Shown here one piece after another: positions 9,646 to 18,118 of a DNA stretch of 41,748 bases; position 1 is the stretch's first letter; each line of letters opens with the position of its first letter. The notes beneath the pieces were generated by a model. The model worked only from the letters and a program-made list of their open reading frames with translations. It had not been told where the DNA came from and did not search any database. Both the position numbers and the translations under genes were made by a program. Source of the DNA: Candidatus Stoquefichus massiliensis AP9 (lineage in GTDB: Bacteria; Bacillota_I; Bacilli_A; Erysipelotrichales; Coprobacillaceae); the NCBI RefSeq assembly GCF_000455285.1, contig NZ_HG005287.1:1-41748 (forward strand), written 5' to 3'.

Positions 9646-12600
9646 CTATTCTTCGTTACTTTCTTCATCATCAGTAAAGAGATCATCGATGACAGAATCT
9701 AAATCATCAAATGATTCATCTTCTTCAGTGAAATCGCCTTCTACCTCTTCTTCTACAACTTCCTGAGTTATCTCTTCAGGTTCTTCAGGATTAGTATCAA
9801 TAGAAGTAGGGAAACGACGTTCTTCATCTTCAATCTTTCTTTCATCTAATTCATTGCCATCTTCATCTAGCATTTGAATATCTAATGCCAAAGCTTGTAA
9901 TTCTTTTTTCAAGACTCTAAATGATTCTGGTAATCCAGGATCTGGTAATTTTTGTCCCTTAACAATCGCTTCATAAGTTTTTACACGACCAACAACATCA
10001 TCAGACTTAACAGTTAAAATTTCACGTAATGTGTATGCAGCACCATAAGCTTCAAGTGCCCAAACTTCCATTTCCCCAAATCTTTGTCCACCATTTTGAG
10101 CCTTACCACCAAGTGGCTGTTGTGTAACTAATGAATAAGGACCAACAGATCTTGCATGTAACTTATCATCAACCATGTGGGCTAATTTAATCATATACAT
10201 AACCCCAACAGAAACTTTTGAATCAAAATATTCACCAGTACGACCAGAGATAACAGGTTGTTTACCATCAACTGGCATTCCTGCTTCTTTCATAATGTTT
10301 TCCAGATCTTTTGCATTAATACCATCAAAAGCTGGTGTTGCAAAATACATTCCTAATTCTCTCGCTGCATAACCTAAATGCAACTCAAGAACTTGTCCGA
10401 TATTCATACGAGATGGTACCCCTAATGGATTTAACATAATATCCAATACTGTTCCATCTTCTAAGTGTGGCATATCTTCGATTGGTAAGATTTTAGAGAT
10501 AACCCCTTTATTACCATGACGACCAGCCATTTTATCTCCTTCAGAAATTTTACGTTTTTGAACGATATAAACTTTCACAACCTTATTCACACCTGGTTGT
10601 AATTCATCGCCTTTCTTTCTTTCAAAGACTTTAATATCATGAACAATCCCAGCACCACCATGAGGAACTCTTAAAGAATTATCTTTAACTTCTCTAGATT
10701 TTTCACCAAAGATAGCTAATAATAATTTTTCTTCAGCTGATAATTCAGCTTGTCCTTTAGGAGTCACCTTACCAACTAAGATATCTCCTTCTTTCACCTC
10801 AGCACCAATCATAATAATTCCTTCGCTGTTTAAGTTCTTACGAGCCTCTTCACCAACATTAGGAATATCTCTTGTGATTTCTTCTGGGCCTAATTTTGTA
10901 TCACGACATTCAATACTATACTCTTCAATATGAACAGATGTATAAACATCTTCTTTCACTAATCTTTCAGACATGATAACAGCATCTTCATAATTATAAC
11001 CATTCCATGTCATGAATCCTACTAAAACATTTTGACCAAGCGCTAATTCACCTTGTTCCATTGATGGACCATCTGCTAAGATTTGTCCCTTCAGAACTTT
11101 ATCACCAGTTTTTACTATTGGTCTATGATTAATACATGTACCAGCATTCGAAATTGCAAACTTAGTTAAACGATAAGAATGCGGTCCTGTATCTTCTTCA
11201 ACTATAATCTTCTTGGCATCAACATAAGTCACAATACCTTCTTTTTTAGCTACAACTGCAGCTCCAGAATCTCTTGCTGCCTGATATTCCATACCAGTTC
11301 CGACAAAAGGTGTGTGTGGTTTTAATAAAGGAACGGCCTGACGTTGCATGTTGGCACCCATTAAAGCACGTGTTGCATCATCGTTTTCAAGGAATGGAAT
11401 ACAAGATGTCGCAACAGAAACAATTTGTTTAGGTGAAATATCGATAAAATCAACTTCATTGGGTTTTGCCATAATATTTTCACCTAAGTGACGAGCAATA
11501 ACCTGTTCATCTAAAATTTCACCATTCTCCCCAATCTTTACTTTTGCTTGGGCAATTATATAATTTTTTTCTTCATCAGCAGTTAAATAACGGACATCAC
11601 TTTCATCAATGAGACTATTATTCACTTTACGATAAGGTGTTTCAATAAAACCATATTTATTTATTTTAGCATAAGAAGCCAATGTAGAAATTAACCCGAT
11701 ATTTGGACCTTCAGGTGTTTCAATTGGACAAATACGACCATAATGAGATGGATGGACATCACGTACTTCATAACCAGCTCTATCTCTTGATAACCCACCT
11801 GGTCCTAATGCAGATAAACGACGTTTATTCGTCAACTCAGCCAAAGGATTAATTTGATCCATGAATTGAGATAATTGTGAAGATGAGAAGAATTCTTTCA
11901 TCGCTGCAGTTAATGGACGAATATTTGTTAATGATTGAGGTGTAACACTATCAACTTCAGATAATGACATTCTTTCTTTAACAACTCTTTCCATTCTTGA
12001 TAAACCAATTCTAAACTGATTTTGAATTAATTCGCCAACAGAACGAACACGTCTATTTCCCAAATGATCAATATCATCTAATAATCCAATTCTACTCATT
12101 AAATTGACTCTATCATCACTAGCTAAATCTAATGAATCATAAATATCAACAAGATTAAGCATATATGAATAAGCAGCTAACATATCAGAGATTGTAATAT
12201 ACTTACAATCCAAAGATAAATCAGTACCTACAACTTTCATTTTCTTAGATTTTGACTCATCTACATAAACCTCTAAAACTTGGATTCTGCCATGTGATTT
12301 TAAGAAGTCATTTGTTTTCACATCAACACTATGTGCTCCAGCAGTAAAAACTGGTGCTAAAATATCAACTTTATCTTTCGTTAATAAAGTTCCTGCTTCC
12401 ATCACAACATGACCGTTTACATCTTTAACATCTTCAGCTAATACACGATTTGTAATACGATCAATAAGACTTAATTTTTTACCAAGTTTAAAACGTCCAG
12501 CACGAGCAAGATCATATCTTTTCGCATCAAAGAACTTAGCGTATAGTAAAGTATTCGCACCCTCTAAAGTAGCTGGTTCTCCTGGTCTTAATTTGTTATA

Positions 12601-13308
12601 AATTTCAATTAAAGCTTCATCAGTGTTGTGAGTTGTATCTTTCGCCAAAGTATTTCTAATAAACTCATGATCACCTAAAACTTCAATAATTTCTTCGTCA
12701 CTACTCAATCCTAAGGCACGTAAAAGAATTGTACCTGGAATTTTACGTGTACGATCAATACGTACATTTAAAATATCTTTTGCATCATTTTCAAATTCTA
12801 ACCATGTTCCTCTTGAAGGAATCACACTTCCAGTAAACACAGTCTTACCACTTTTATCCATAGCATCTGCAAAATATGCTCCTGGTGAACGTACTAATTG
12901 TGAAACAATAACACGTTCAGCACCATTAATAATAAAAGTTCCTGAATCTGTCATTAGTGGGAAATCACCCATAAAGACTTCATTCTCTTTAATTTCTCCA
13001 GTTCCGTTATTTACCAAACGAAGAGTAGCACGAATTGGCGCTGAATAGTTAGCATCTCTATCCTTCGCTTCATCTACTGAATACTTCGGCTCATCAAAAC
13101 GGCAATCAACAAACTCTAATGTTAATGTTTCATTAAAATTGCTGATTGGATAAACATCATTAAACACTTCTTTAATACCCTCATTCTTAAACCAATCATA
13201 AGAATTTGTCTGAATTTCTACCAAGTTAGGAAGTTCTAATGAACCACTAATTCTTGAATAATTACGACGATTAATACGACTTTTTGCTTGAGTTACATTC
13301 TTTTCCAA
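9646..13308 (-). CDS. rpoB: RNA polymerase subunit beta
   Basis: The beta subunit of RNA polymerase, 1220 residues. The rifampicin region (SQLSQFMDQ...[11 protein letters not shown]) is at about 476-505 and carries Asn494 where E. coli has His526, and Ile486 where E. coli has Asn518. The C-terminus continues past the usual end as a strongly acidic tail of about 45 residues. The start is a TTG codon at 13308 with AAGGAG 10 bases upstream; no ATG or GTG in frame is better placed. It has its own promoter (13398-13426) and is co-transcribed with rpoC. Confidence 0.99.
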   Translation of the reverse strand: MEKNVTQAKSRINRRNYSRISGSLELPNLVEIQTNSYDWFKNEGIKEVFNDVYPISNFNETLTLEFVDCRFDEPKYSVDEAKDRDANYSAPIRATLRLVNNGTGEIKENEVFMGDFPLMTDSGTFIINGAERVIVSQLVRSPGAYFADAMDKSGKTVFTGSVIPSRGTWLEFENDAKDILNVRIDRTRKIPGTILLRALGLSSDEEIIEVLGDHEFIRNTLAKDTTHNTDEALIEIYNKLRPGEPATLEGANTLLYAKFFDAKRYDLARAGRFKLGKKLSLIDRITNRVLAEDVKDVNGHVVMEAGTLLTKDKVDILAPVFTAGAHSVDVKTNDFLKSHGRIQVLEVYVDESKSKKMKVVGTDLSLDCKYITISDMLAAYSYMLNLVDIYDSLDLASDDRVNLMSRIGLLDDIDHLGNRRVRSVGELIQNQFRIGLSRMERVVKERMSLSEVDSVTPQSLTNIRPLTAAMKEFFSSSQLSQFMDQINPLAELTNKRRLSALGPGGLSRDRAGYEVRDVHPSHYGRICPIETPEGPNIGLISTLASYAKINKYGFIETPYRKVNNSLIDESDVRYLTADEEKNYIIAQAKVKIGENGEILDEQVIARHLGENIMAKPNEVDFIDISPKQIVSVATSCIPFLENDDATRALMGANMQRQAVPLLKPHTPFVGTGMEYQAARDSGAAVVAKKEGIVTYVDAKKIIVEEDTGPHSYRLTKFAISNAGTCINHRPIVKTGDKVLKGQILADGPSMEQGELALGQNVLVGFMTWNGYNYEDAVIMSERLVKEDVYTSVHIEEYSIECRDTKLGPEEITRDIPNVGEEARKNLNSEGIIMIGAEVKEGDILVGKVTPKGQAELSAEEKLLLAIFGEKSREVKDNSLRVPHGGAGIVHDIKVFERKKGDELQPGVNKVVKVYIVQKRKISEGDKMAGRHGNKGVISKILPIEDMPHLEDGTVLDIMLNPLGVPSRMNIGQVLELHLGYAARELGMYFATPAFDGINAKDLENIMKEAGMPVDGKQPVISGRTGEYFDSKVSVGVMYMIKLAHMVDDKLHARSVGPYSLVTQQPLGGKAQNGGQRFGEMEVWALEAYGAAYTLREILTVKSDDVVGRVKTYEAIVKGQKLPDPGLPESFRVLKKELQALALDIQMLDEDGNELDERKIEDEERRFPTSIDTNPEEPEEITQEVVEEEVEGDFTEEDESFDDLDSVIDDLFTDDEESNEE

Positions 13309-13397
13309 GTCCGCTTCACTCCTTATTAATTATCTCTATCTTCACTTCAAAGCATAACGAAAAACACTGCTTTTTATACATGAGTAGGCATTGTATT

Positions 13398-13426
13398 ATA
13401 CTAGCATAGAGACTAGTTGAAGTCAA
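13398..13426 (-). promoter_or_regulatory. rpoBC promoter
   Basis: TTGACT (13421-13426), 17-bp spacer, TAGTAT (13398-13403) with a TG extension on the minus strand; an overlapping TATAAT lies 3 bases further on. The leader to rpoB is about 80 bases. It separates rpoBC expression from the rplJL unit upstream. Confidence 0.8.
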
Positions 13427-13475
13427 TACCAAATCAAAAATTTCAAAATTTCTTTTGAAAGTATAAAAATCAGCG

Positions 13476-14069
13476 TTATTTCACTGCTTTTAATATAAAA
13501 TATCCTTTATCTCTTTTTAAAATCTCACAATTCCCAAAGACTTCTTCCATCTTCTTCTTTGCTGATGGTGCCCCTTGCTTTTTTTGAATAACAACAATCA
13601 ATTCACCATGACCATTTAAATGATCGTAAGCCTTTTCTAATATTTCAAAAACAACTTTTTTACCAGCTCTAATTGGTGGATTGGAAACAATCACATCAAA
13701 TGAATCTGTCACATTTTCATAAATATGACTGACATATGCACAAATATTTTCTACATCATTGCATAAAATAGATTCATTTGCAAGATGAACAGCTCTTTCA
13801 TTGACATCAATCATATCAACGTGTAACCATGGATATTCTTTTTTTAATGAAATACCTAACGTCCCATAACCACAACCAACATCCAATAGAGAATTCTGTT
13901 CTTTAGTGATGTTCATACATTCAAGCAAAACACGCGATCCATAATCAACACGTTCCTTAGAGAAAACACCAAAATCACTCACAAAAGTCATTTGATGTTT
14001 TCGATATGTAAAAGGAATTCGTATTTCTTGAGATTTCAAGTCAACGTTATTTGTATAATAATGTGTCAT
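13476..14069 (-). CDS. Class I SAM methyltransferase, RsmC-like (YbxB family)
   Basis: A methyltransferase of the MTS/RsmC family, probably modifying rRNA; the Bacillus counterpart (ybxB) sits at the same place between rplL and rpoB. At 197 residues it is the short single-domain form, without the N-terminal pseudo-domain of E. coli RsmC. The SAM-binding motif I is LLDVGCGYGTLG at 61-72 and the catalytic motif is NPPIRAGK at 130-137. The rplL terminator ends right at its SD, so expression probably depends on readthrough. The exact target base (G1207 in E. coli) is inferred only from family. Confidence 0.9.
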   Translation of the reverse strand: MTHYYTNNVDLKSQEIRIPFTYRKHQMTFVSDFGVFSKERVDYGSRVLLECMNITKEQNSLLDVGCGYGTLGISLKKEYPWLHVDMIDVNERAVHLANESILCNDVENICAYVSHIYENVTDSFDVIVSNPPIRAGKKVVFEILEKAYDHLNGHGELIVVIQKKQGAPSAKKKMEEVFGNCEILKRDKGYFILKAVK

Positions 14070-14087
14070 CTTTTTTCTCCTTAAAAA

Positions 14088-14108
14088 AGAGCCCCTTGTA
14101 AGGGCTCT
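14088..14108 (-). terminator. rplL terminator (partial, before rsmC-like gene)
   Basis: Stem AGAGCCCTT / AAGGGGCTCT with a small bulge and a T6 run on the minus strand, 15 bases after the rplL stop codon. The T run merges into the AAGGAG ribosome binding site of the next gene. Confidence 0.88.
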
Positions 14109-14123
14109 TCATTAGTGTAACAA

Positions 14124-14498
14124 TTATTTAACTTCTACAGTTGCTCCAGCAGCTTCTAATTGTTCTTTAATCTTAGCTCCTTCTTCAGCAGGAACATCTT
14201 TTTTGATTTCAGCAGGTGCTTTGTCAACTAAACCTTTAGCTTCAACTAAACCTAATCCTGTGATTTCTCTTACAGCTTTGATAACAGCAACTTTAGTAGC
14301 TCCAACATCAGTTAATGTTACAGTAACATTAGCAGGTGCTGCATCAGCTCCAGCTGCATCTCCACCAGCAACAACAGCTACAGGTGCAGCAGCAGTTACA
14401 TCAAATTTTTCTTCAATTGCTTTTACTAAATCATTTAATTCTAAAATTGTAGCTTCTTCTAAGTAAGCTAAGATATCTTCATGTGTTAATTTTGCCAT
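14124..14498 (-). CDS. rplL: Ribosomal protein L7/L12
   Basis: The stalk protein that recruits translational GTPases, 124 residues from ATG 14498 (MAKLTHED). The GGAGG lies 8 bases upstream; the ATG at 14513 is part of that site and is rejected. The N-terminal dimerisation domain is followed by an Ala/Gly-rich hinge (about 40-58) and the conserved C-terminal domain ending in GATVEVK. It lies 31 bp after rplJ in one operon under the L10 leader. Confidence 0.98.
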   Translation of the reverse strand: MAKLTHEDILAYLEEATILELNDLVKAIEEKFDVTAAAPVAVVAGGDAAGADAAPANVTVTLTDVGATKVAVIKAVREITGLGLVEAKGLVDKAPAEIKKDVPAEEGAKIKEQLEAAGATVEVK

Positions 14499-14529
14499 TT
14501 TTATTTCCTCCATTTATATTTTTAATTAA

Positions 14530-15048
14530 CTATTCAGCAGCAGGTGCTGCTTCTTCTCCACCTTGTGCATCAGCAACAGCTTGAATAACTCTTGCCACTT
14601 TTGCAACAGGTTCTTTCATACATGCAAGTAACATTGAGTACATACCTTCACGATTAGGTAATTTTGCTACTGCCATAACTTCTTCTTGAGGTAAGAATTT
14701 ACCTTCAACATAACCCGCTTTAATTTGTAAAGCTTCATGTTTTTTAGCGAACTCTGCTAAAATTCTAGCAGGAGCCACTGCATCATCATGCCCAAAAGCA
14801 ATTGCATTAGGACCAACAAGATAATCATTAAGTTCGCTCATACCAGCTTCTTCTGTAGCTCTTTGCACTAATTTGTTTTTATAAACTTTAAATCCAACAT
14901 TTTCAGTTCTTAAAGTTCTACGTAACTCAGTGATGTCAGCAACAGTTAATCCACGGTATTCAACAACAACTGCTGATTGTGAATTCTTTAAATTTTCAGC
15001 AATTTCATTAACAACTTGTTGTTTTGCCTCTAAAATCTCTTTTGACAT
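14530..15048 (-). CDS. rplJ: Ribosomal protein L10
   Basis: The base of the ribosomal stalk, 172 residues from ATG 15048 (MSKEILEAKQQ), with AGGAGG 7 bases upstream. A longer frame up to 15132 runs through the leader terminator and is not real. N-terminal rRNA-binding domain, then a C-terminal helix that holds L7/L12 dimers, and an Ala/Glu-rich end. The translated protein is the likely repressor at the leader upstream (15097-15214). Confidence 0.97.
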   Translation of the reverse strand: MSKEILEAKQQVVNEIAENLKNSQSAVVVEYRGLTVADITELRRTLRTENVGFKVYKNKLVQRATEEAGMSELNDYLVGPNAIAFGHDDAVAPARILAEFAKKHEALQIKAGYVEGKFLPQEEVMAVAKLPNREGMYSMLLACMKEPVAKVARVIQAVADAQGGEEAAPAAE

Positions 15049-15096
15049 TGTTACACCTCCTATAAAATTTTTTATATATGCAACAATATATCCGTT

Positions 15097-15214
15097 AAAA
15101 AACTCCCACGTAAAAACGAGGGAGTTTGTCAATGTGAGTTGACAATATCACCTCGGCAACTGATTAAGGTTTCCCCGTTGCTGTCTACGGTATATTGATT
15201 GCGCCTTTTTGTTT
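15097..15214 (-). promoter_or_regulatory. L10 (rplJL) autoregulatory leader with attenuator
   Basis: The 170-bp gap between rplA and rplJ holds the conserved L10 leader core on the minus strand: ACCGTAGACAGCAACGG, then CTTAAT and GTTGCCGAGGTGA (about 15150-15191). Below it is an intrinsic terminator at 15101-15126 (AACTCCC stem extended by CG pairs, then T6). The family mechanism is L10(L12)4 binding to this leader to lower rplJL expression. The core and the hairpin are seen directly; the mechanism is from the family. Confidence 0.9.
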
Positions 15215-15220
15215 TACTTC

Positions 15221-15901
15221 TTATCCTTGAACTTTAACGCTTGGTCCCATAGTTGTTGAGATCACAACGTTTTTCATATAAGTTCCTTTAGCAGAAGCAG
15301 GTTTTGATTTTAATAATAAATCAAATACTGTTCTAAAGTTTTCAACTAATTTTTCATCATCAAATGATACTTTACCAATTGGCATATGAACATTACCATC
15401 TTTATCTGTACGGTAAGTCACTTTACCAGCTTTTGTTTCTTGAACAGCTTTTGTAACATCCATAGTTACTGTTCCTGTCTTAGGGTTAGGCATTAAACCT
15501 TTAGGTCCTAAAATACGACCTAATTTTCCTAATTCAGCCATCATATCAGGTGTAGCAATCATAACTTCAAAGTCTAACCAACCTTTTTGGATGTCCTCTA
15601 AAATTTCTTTTCCACCTACAATATCAGCACCAGCAGCTTTTGCTTCTTCAACTTTAGCCCCTTGAGTGATAACTAATACTTTTTTTGTTTTTCCAGTTCC
15701 ATGTGGTAACACAACAGCTCCACGTAATTGTTGATCTGCATGTCTTGTATCTAATCCTAATTTGAATGCAACATCAACACTTGCATCGAATTTTAAATTA
15801 CTTGTTTTCTTTACTAAAGCAACTGCTTCTTCAATTGGGTAAGCTTTACCTTTTTCAATAAGAGCAGCGGCTTCTTGATATCTTTTACCTTTTTTAGCCA
15901 T
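15221..15901 (-). CDS. rplA: Ribosomal protein L1
   Basis: The protein of the mobile L1 stalk near the ribosomal E site, 226 residues ([11 protein letters not shown]). The signature [14 protein letters not shown] region is intact. In many bacteria L1 also represses its own rplK-rplA mRNA. The gene starts 23 bp after rplK and is followed by the L10 leader, with no terminator of its own before it. Confidence 0.98.
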   Translation of the reverse strand: MAKKGKRYQEAAALIEKGKAYPIEEAVALVKKTSNLKFDASVDVAFKLGLDTRHADQQLRGAVVLPHGTGKTKKVLVITQGAKVEEAKAAGADIVGGKEILEDIQKGWLDFEVMIATPDMMAELGKLGRILGPKGLMPNPKTGTVTMDVTKAVQETKAGKVTYRTDKDGNVHMPIGKVSFDDEKLVENFRTVFDLLLKSKPASAKGTYMKNVVISTTMGPSVKVQG

Positions 15902-15924
15902 TTTCTTTTCTCCTCTTCATCAAA

Positions 15925-16344
15925 TTAGGCATCTAAGCCTTCAACTTTAACACCCATATTACGAGCAGTACCAGCTACGATTTTCATCGCACCTTCTAAA
16001 TCATTTGCATTTAAATCTGGCATCTTGTACTCAGCGATTTCTTTTAATTTATCAGCTGATAAAGTTGCAACTGTTTGCTTTGCATCAGATGCAGCTTTCT
16101 TAATTCCACATGCTTTCTTAATCATTTCAGCAGTTGGAGCAGTTTTTAATGCAAAATCAAAGCTCTTATCTTCATAGATAGTTAATACAACTGGTACAGT
16201 TTCTCCCATACGATCTTTAGTTTGATCATTGAAAGCAGTACAGAACTTTGGCATTTGAATACCAGCACCTGCTAAAGCTGGACCTGGTTTTGCCCCACCA
16301 GCTGGGAATTGAATTTTCATAACTCTTACGACTTTCTTGCTCAC
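15925..16344 (-). CDS. rplK: Ribosomal protein L11, shortened N-terminal loop
   Basis: A GTPase-associated-centre protein, 139 residues from a GTG at 16344, with AGGAGG 8 bases upstream. The GTG at 16353 overlaps that SD and is rejected. The C-terminal rRNA-binding domain is normal (KMPDLNANDLEGAM, GTARNMG). The N-terminal domain reads PAGGAKPGPALAGAG, where E. coli and Bacillus have four more residues (SPPV/APPV) between the conserved Pro and GPAL. The two prolines missing here belong to the thiostrepton/micrococcin contact and to stringent-factor signalling. As I recall, Mycoplasma L11 has the same short form, so this is probably lineage-typical. Confidence 0.97.
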   Translation of the reverse strand: MSKKVVRVMKIQFPAGGAKPGPALAGAGIQMPKFCTAFNDQTKDRMGETVPVVLTIYEDKSFDFALKTAPTAEMIKKACGIKKAASDAKQTVATLSADKLKEIAEYKMPDLNANDLEGAMKIVAGTARNMGVKVEGLDA

Positions 16345-16370
16345 GCGACACACCTCCTATTAAAATTTGT

Positions 16371-16407
16371 CCGTGCTGTGGTCAGTTGGATATCAATCCT
16401 CCCACGC
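16371..16407 (-). promoter_or_regulatory. Structured rplK-rplA leader, possible L1 site
   Basis: The leader between the rplK promoter and SD holds GCGTGGGAGGATTGATATCC followed by AACTGACCACAGCACGG on the minus strand. It can pair as CGTG/CACG outside and GGAT/ATCC inside. L1 is known to regulate rplK-rplA by binding such leaders in other bacteria; that it does so here is inference. Confidence 0.45.
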
Positions 16408-16435
16408 ATAGTAACACATATTGCGTCGAATAAAT

Positions 16436-16463
16436 ATTATACACATACTTTTCAATAATGCAA
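16436..16463 (-). promoter_or_regulatory. rplK-rplA promoter
   Basis: TTGCAT (16458-16463), 16-bp spacer, TATAAT (16436-16441) on the minus strand, between the nusG terminator and the rplK leader. Confidence 0.8.
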
Positions 16464-16528
16464 GCATTTTATTGAATTTAACAAACTTTTTTAATATAGA
16501 CATTAACTATATCTTTTTCAAAAAGAAA

Positions 16529-16545
16529 AAGGTCATCAAGACCTT
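16529..16545 (-). terminator. nusG terminator
   Basis: Stem AAGGTC / GACCTT followed by TTTCTTTTT on the minus strand, 4 bases after the nusG stop codon. Confidence 0.85.
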
Positions 16546-16549
16546 ATCA

Positions 16550-17107
16550 TTATAATTCTGCTTTTTCTAATTGAATTAATTCAATTTCCATTGGTGTTGA
16601 ATTTCCCAAGAAATCAACCAAGACAGTTGCAACCTCTTTTTCTTGATCAATTGATTCAACTTTCCCTTCTTTTCCTGCAAAAGGACCAGAAAGAACTTTA
16701 ACCTCATCACCAACTTCAAAATTAACTTCAATTTTTGAAGTTTGAATACCCATTTTCTTTAAGATAGGATCAATCTCATGATTTTGTAATGGGAAAGGTT
16801 TTGCCCCACCACCTGAAGAACCAATAAATCCTGTAACACCAGATGTATTACGTACAACATACCATGCTTCATCAGTCATAACCATTTCAACAAGAACATA
16901 TCCTGGAAACATGTTTTTTGTTTTATTAATTTTCTTACCATCTTTAATTTCTGTTTCAACATGTTCTGGAATAACAATATTAAACAAACAATCTTGTAAT
17001 CCCATAGATTCAACACGTTTTTCTAAATTTTCTTTAACTTTATTTTCGTGACCAGAATATGTATTAACAACATACCATCGTCTTCCTTCTTCATTCATTC
17101 CTGGCAT
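16550..17107 (-). CDS. nusG: Transcription elongation/termination factor NusG
   Basis: NusG binds the RNA polymerase clamp and affects pausing, termination and coupling to ribosomes. At 185 residues it has the NGN domain (RRWYVVNTYSGHE onward, about 9-110) and a C-terminal KOW domain (VGDEVKVLSGPFAGKEG). It starts one base after the secE stop codon. The ATG at 17107 has GGGG about 10 bases upstream. The next in-frame ATG (residue 4) has only a poorly placed GGA, so the start is fairly but not fully certain. Confidence 0.97.
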   Translation of the reverse strand: MPGMNEEGRRWYVVNTYSGHENKVKENLEKRVESMGLQDCLFNIVIPEHVETEIKDGKKINKTKNMFPGYVLVEMVMTDEAWYVVRNTSGVTGFIGSSGGGAKPFPLQNHEIDPILKKMGIQTSKIEVNFEVGDEVKVLSGPFAGKEGKVESIDQEKEVATVLVDFLGNSTPMEIELIQLEKAEL

Positions 17108-17108
17108 A

Positions 17109-17297
17109 CTAGTTCATCCCCAATGCTTTCAAAATTATAGCGATAATCGCATCGCTACCATAAAAATAAATTCCAAATAAAAAACAGAAAATCAAAACAA
17201 TCATTGAATTATATGCCAATTCTTTCTTTGTCAACCAATGAATATTCTTGATTTCAGCACGTACACCTTTAAGCGTACACCATTCCTTGATCTTCAT
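17109..17297 (-). CDS. secE: Preprotein translocase subunit SecE
   Basis: The small essential subunit of the SecYEG channel, 62 residues. A cytoplasmic amphipathic segment with the conserved WLTKKEL motif (21-27) leads to a single membrane span at about 31-47 with a hydrophobic end. It lies between rpmG and nusG as in most bacteria. Its SD AGGAGG overlaps the rpmG stop codon (TAGGAGG). Confidence 0.95.
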   Translation of the reverse strand: MKIKEWCTLKGVRAEIKNIHWLTKKELAYNSMIVLIFCFLFGIYFYGSDAIIAIILKALGMN

Positions 17298-17307
17298 GAC
17301 CTACCTC

Positions 17308-17457
17308 CTATTTTGTTTCTTTATGCAGAGTATGTTTTCCACACTTTTTACAATATTTTCTTAATTCCAATCTTTCTACATTTACACGTTTATTTTTAGT
17401 TACTGAATAATTACGTGACAAACACTCTGTGCATACCAAAATAACTTTTTGTTTCAT
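17308..17457 (-). CDS. rpmG: Ribosomal protein L33, zinc-binding form
   Basis: A 49-residue 50S protein. The four cysteines of the zinc-binding (C+) form are present: Cys9, Cys12, Cys36 and Cys39 (VCTEC and CKKCGK). It is in the usual place before secE. Two ATG codons are possible: 17463 lies only 2 bases from AAGGAG, while 17457 (MKQKVILVC) has a good 8-base spacing and matches the family N-terminus, so 17457 is used. C+ L33 forms are often replaced by zinc-free paralogues under zinc limitation; none is in the window. Confidence 0.95.
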   Translation of the reverse strand: MKQKVILVCTECLSRNYSVTKNKRVNVERLELRKYCKKCGKHTLHKETK

Positions 17458-17494
17458 GTCCATCACTCCTTTTCGTTCTTATAATTTAACACAT

Positions 17495-18106
17495 TTATTC
17501 TAACTCGTCAATGGCGAGTACCTTTTTATGATAACGATAAACCGCATTATACACACTTTTTATCGAAATATCCAATCTATCTGCAATTTCTTTTTCATCA
17601 AAGCCCGCTTTTTTATATGCCATAACTTCTCTTTCACGCAAAGAAGTTGTTTTATGAATTTGAGCATTATAATCTAATCTTTTTTCTTTAACTTTTAAAG
17701 CAATATCAGGATAATCTCTTTTCATAGGATCACCAATAATATCTTCATATCGCATACGTTGGTCATCTCCTATGTAACTATCCAAAGAAACGACCATACA
17801 AGTAGAATAATATTCATCTTTAACTATTCGACTCAAACTTAATATTCTTCGAATAATTGATCGTTTCATAAACGTCTTTAAACTGGTTTTTTGATCCAGA
17901 CGATAACTATCAATAATATTAGAGAAAGTTGCCATTGCAAATTGAAGATAATCTTCAAACTCCCATCCTTCAACCCGATGATAACAATATGGACGAATCC
18001 ATCCAGCTACTTGACGATAATAACTTTTATATAAAATATCTTCTGCCTCCTGGCTACCACAACGCATTAAATAAATCAATTCATCATCATTTATGTAACG
18101 TTCCAC
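17495..18106 (-). CDS. sigH: Sigma-70 family factor, SigH-like
   Basis: A sigma factor of 203 residues with region 2 at about 20-95 (FEDYLQFAMATF, DSYRLDQKTSLKTFMKRSI) and region 4 at about 155-197 (LREREVMAYKKAGFDEKEIADRL with the HTH). Its position between rlmB and rpmG is that of sigH, the factor that starts sporulation in Bacillus. The sequence is quite diverged from Bacillus SigH in regions 2.3-2.4, so promoter specificity may differ. GTG start at 18106 with GGGAGG 4 bases upstream, 12 bp after rlmB. The name rests on synteny plus length. Confidence 0.8.
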   Translation of the reverse strand: MERYINDDELIYLMRCGSQEAEDILYKSYYRQVAGWIRPYCYHRVEGWEFEDYLQFAMATFSNIIDSYRLDQKTSLKTFMKRSIIRRILSLSRIVKDEYYSTCMVVSLDSYIGDDQRMRYEDIIGDPMKRDYPDIALKVKEKRLDYNAQIHKTTSLREREVMAYKKAGFDEKEIADRLDISIKSVYNAVYRYHKKVLAIDELE

Positions 18107-18118
18107 GTTACCTCCCTT

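Noticed and set aside
13404-13421. Inverted repeat ACTAG...CTAGT inside the rpoB promoter spacer.
   Set aside because: Only 5-bp arms; likely chance in an AT-rich promoter.
14203-14466. Plus-strand open frame opposite rplL with an Ala/Thr-rich product.
   Set aside because: A mirror of the Ala-rich hinge of L7/L12; no SD and no homology pattern.
15049-15132. An N-terminal extension of L10 of 28 residues.
   Set aside because: It would translate the attenuator hairpin and the SD; the ATG at 15048 has a perfect SD and matches the family start.
17458-17494. A possible promoter for rpmG (TTGACG ... TTAAAT) after sigH.
   Set aside because: The -35/-10 pair is poor and the better -10 has a 22-bp spacer; continued transcription from sigH is simpler.
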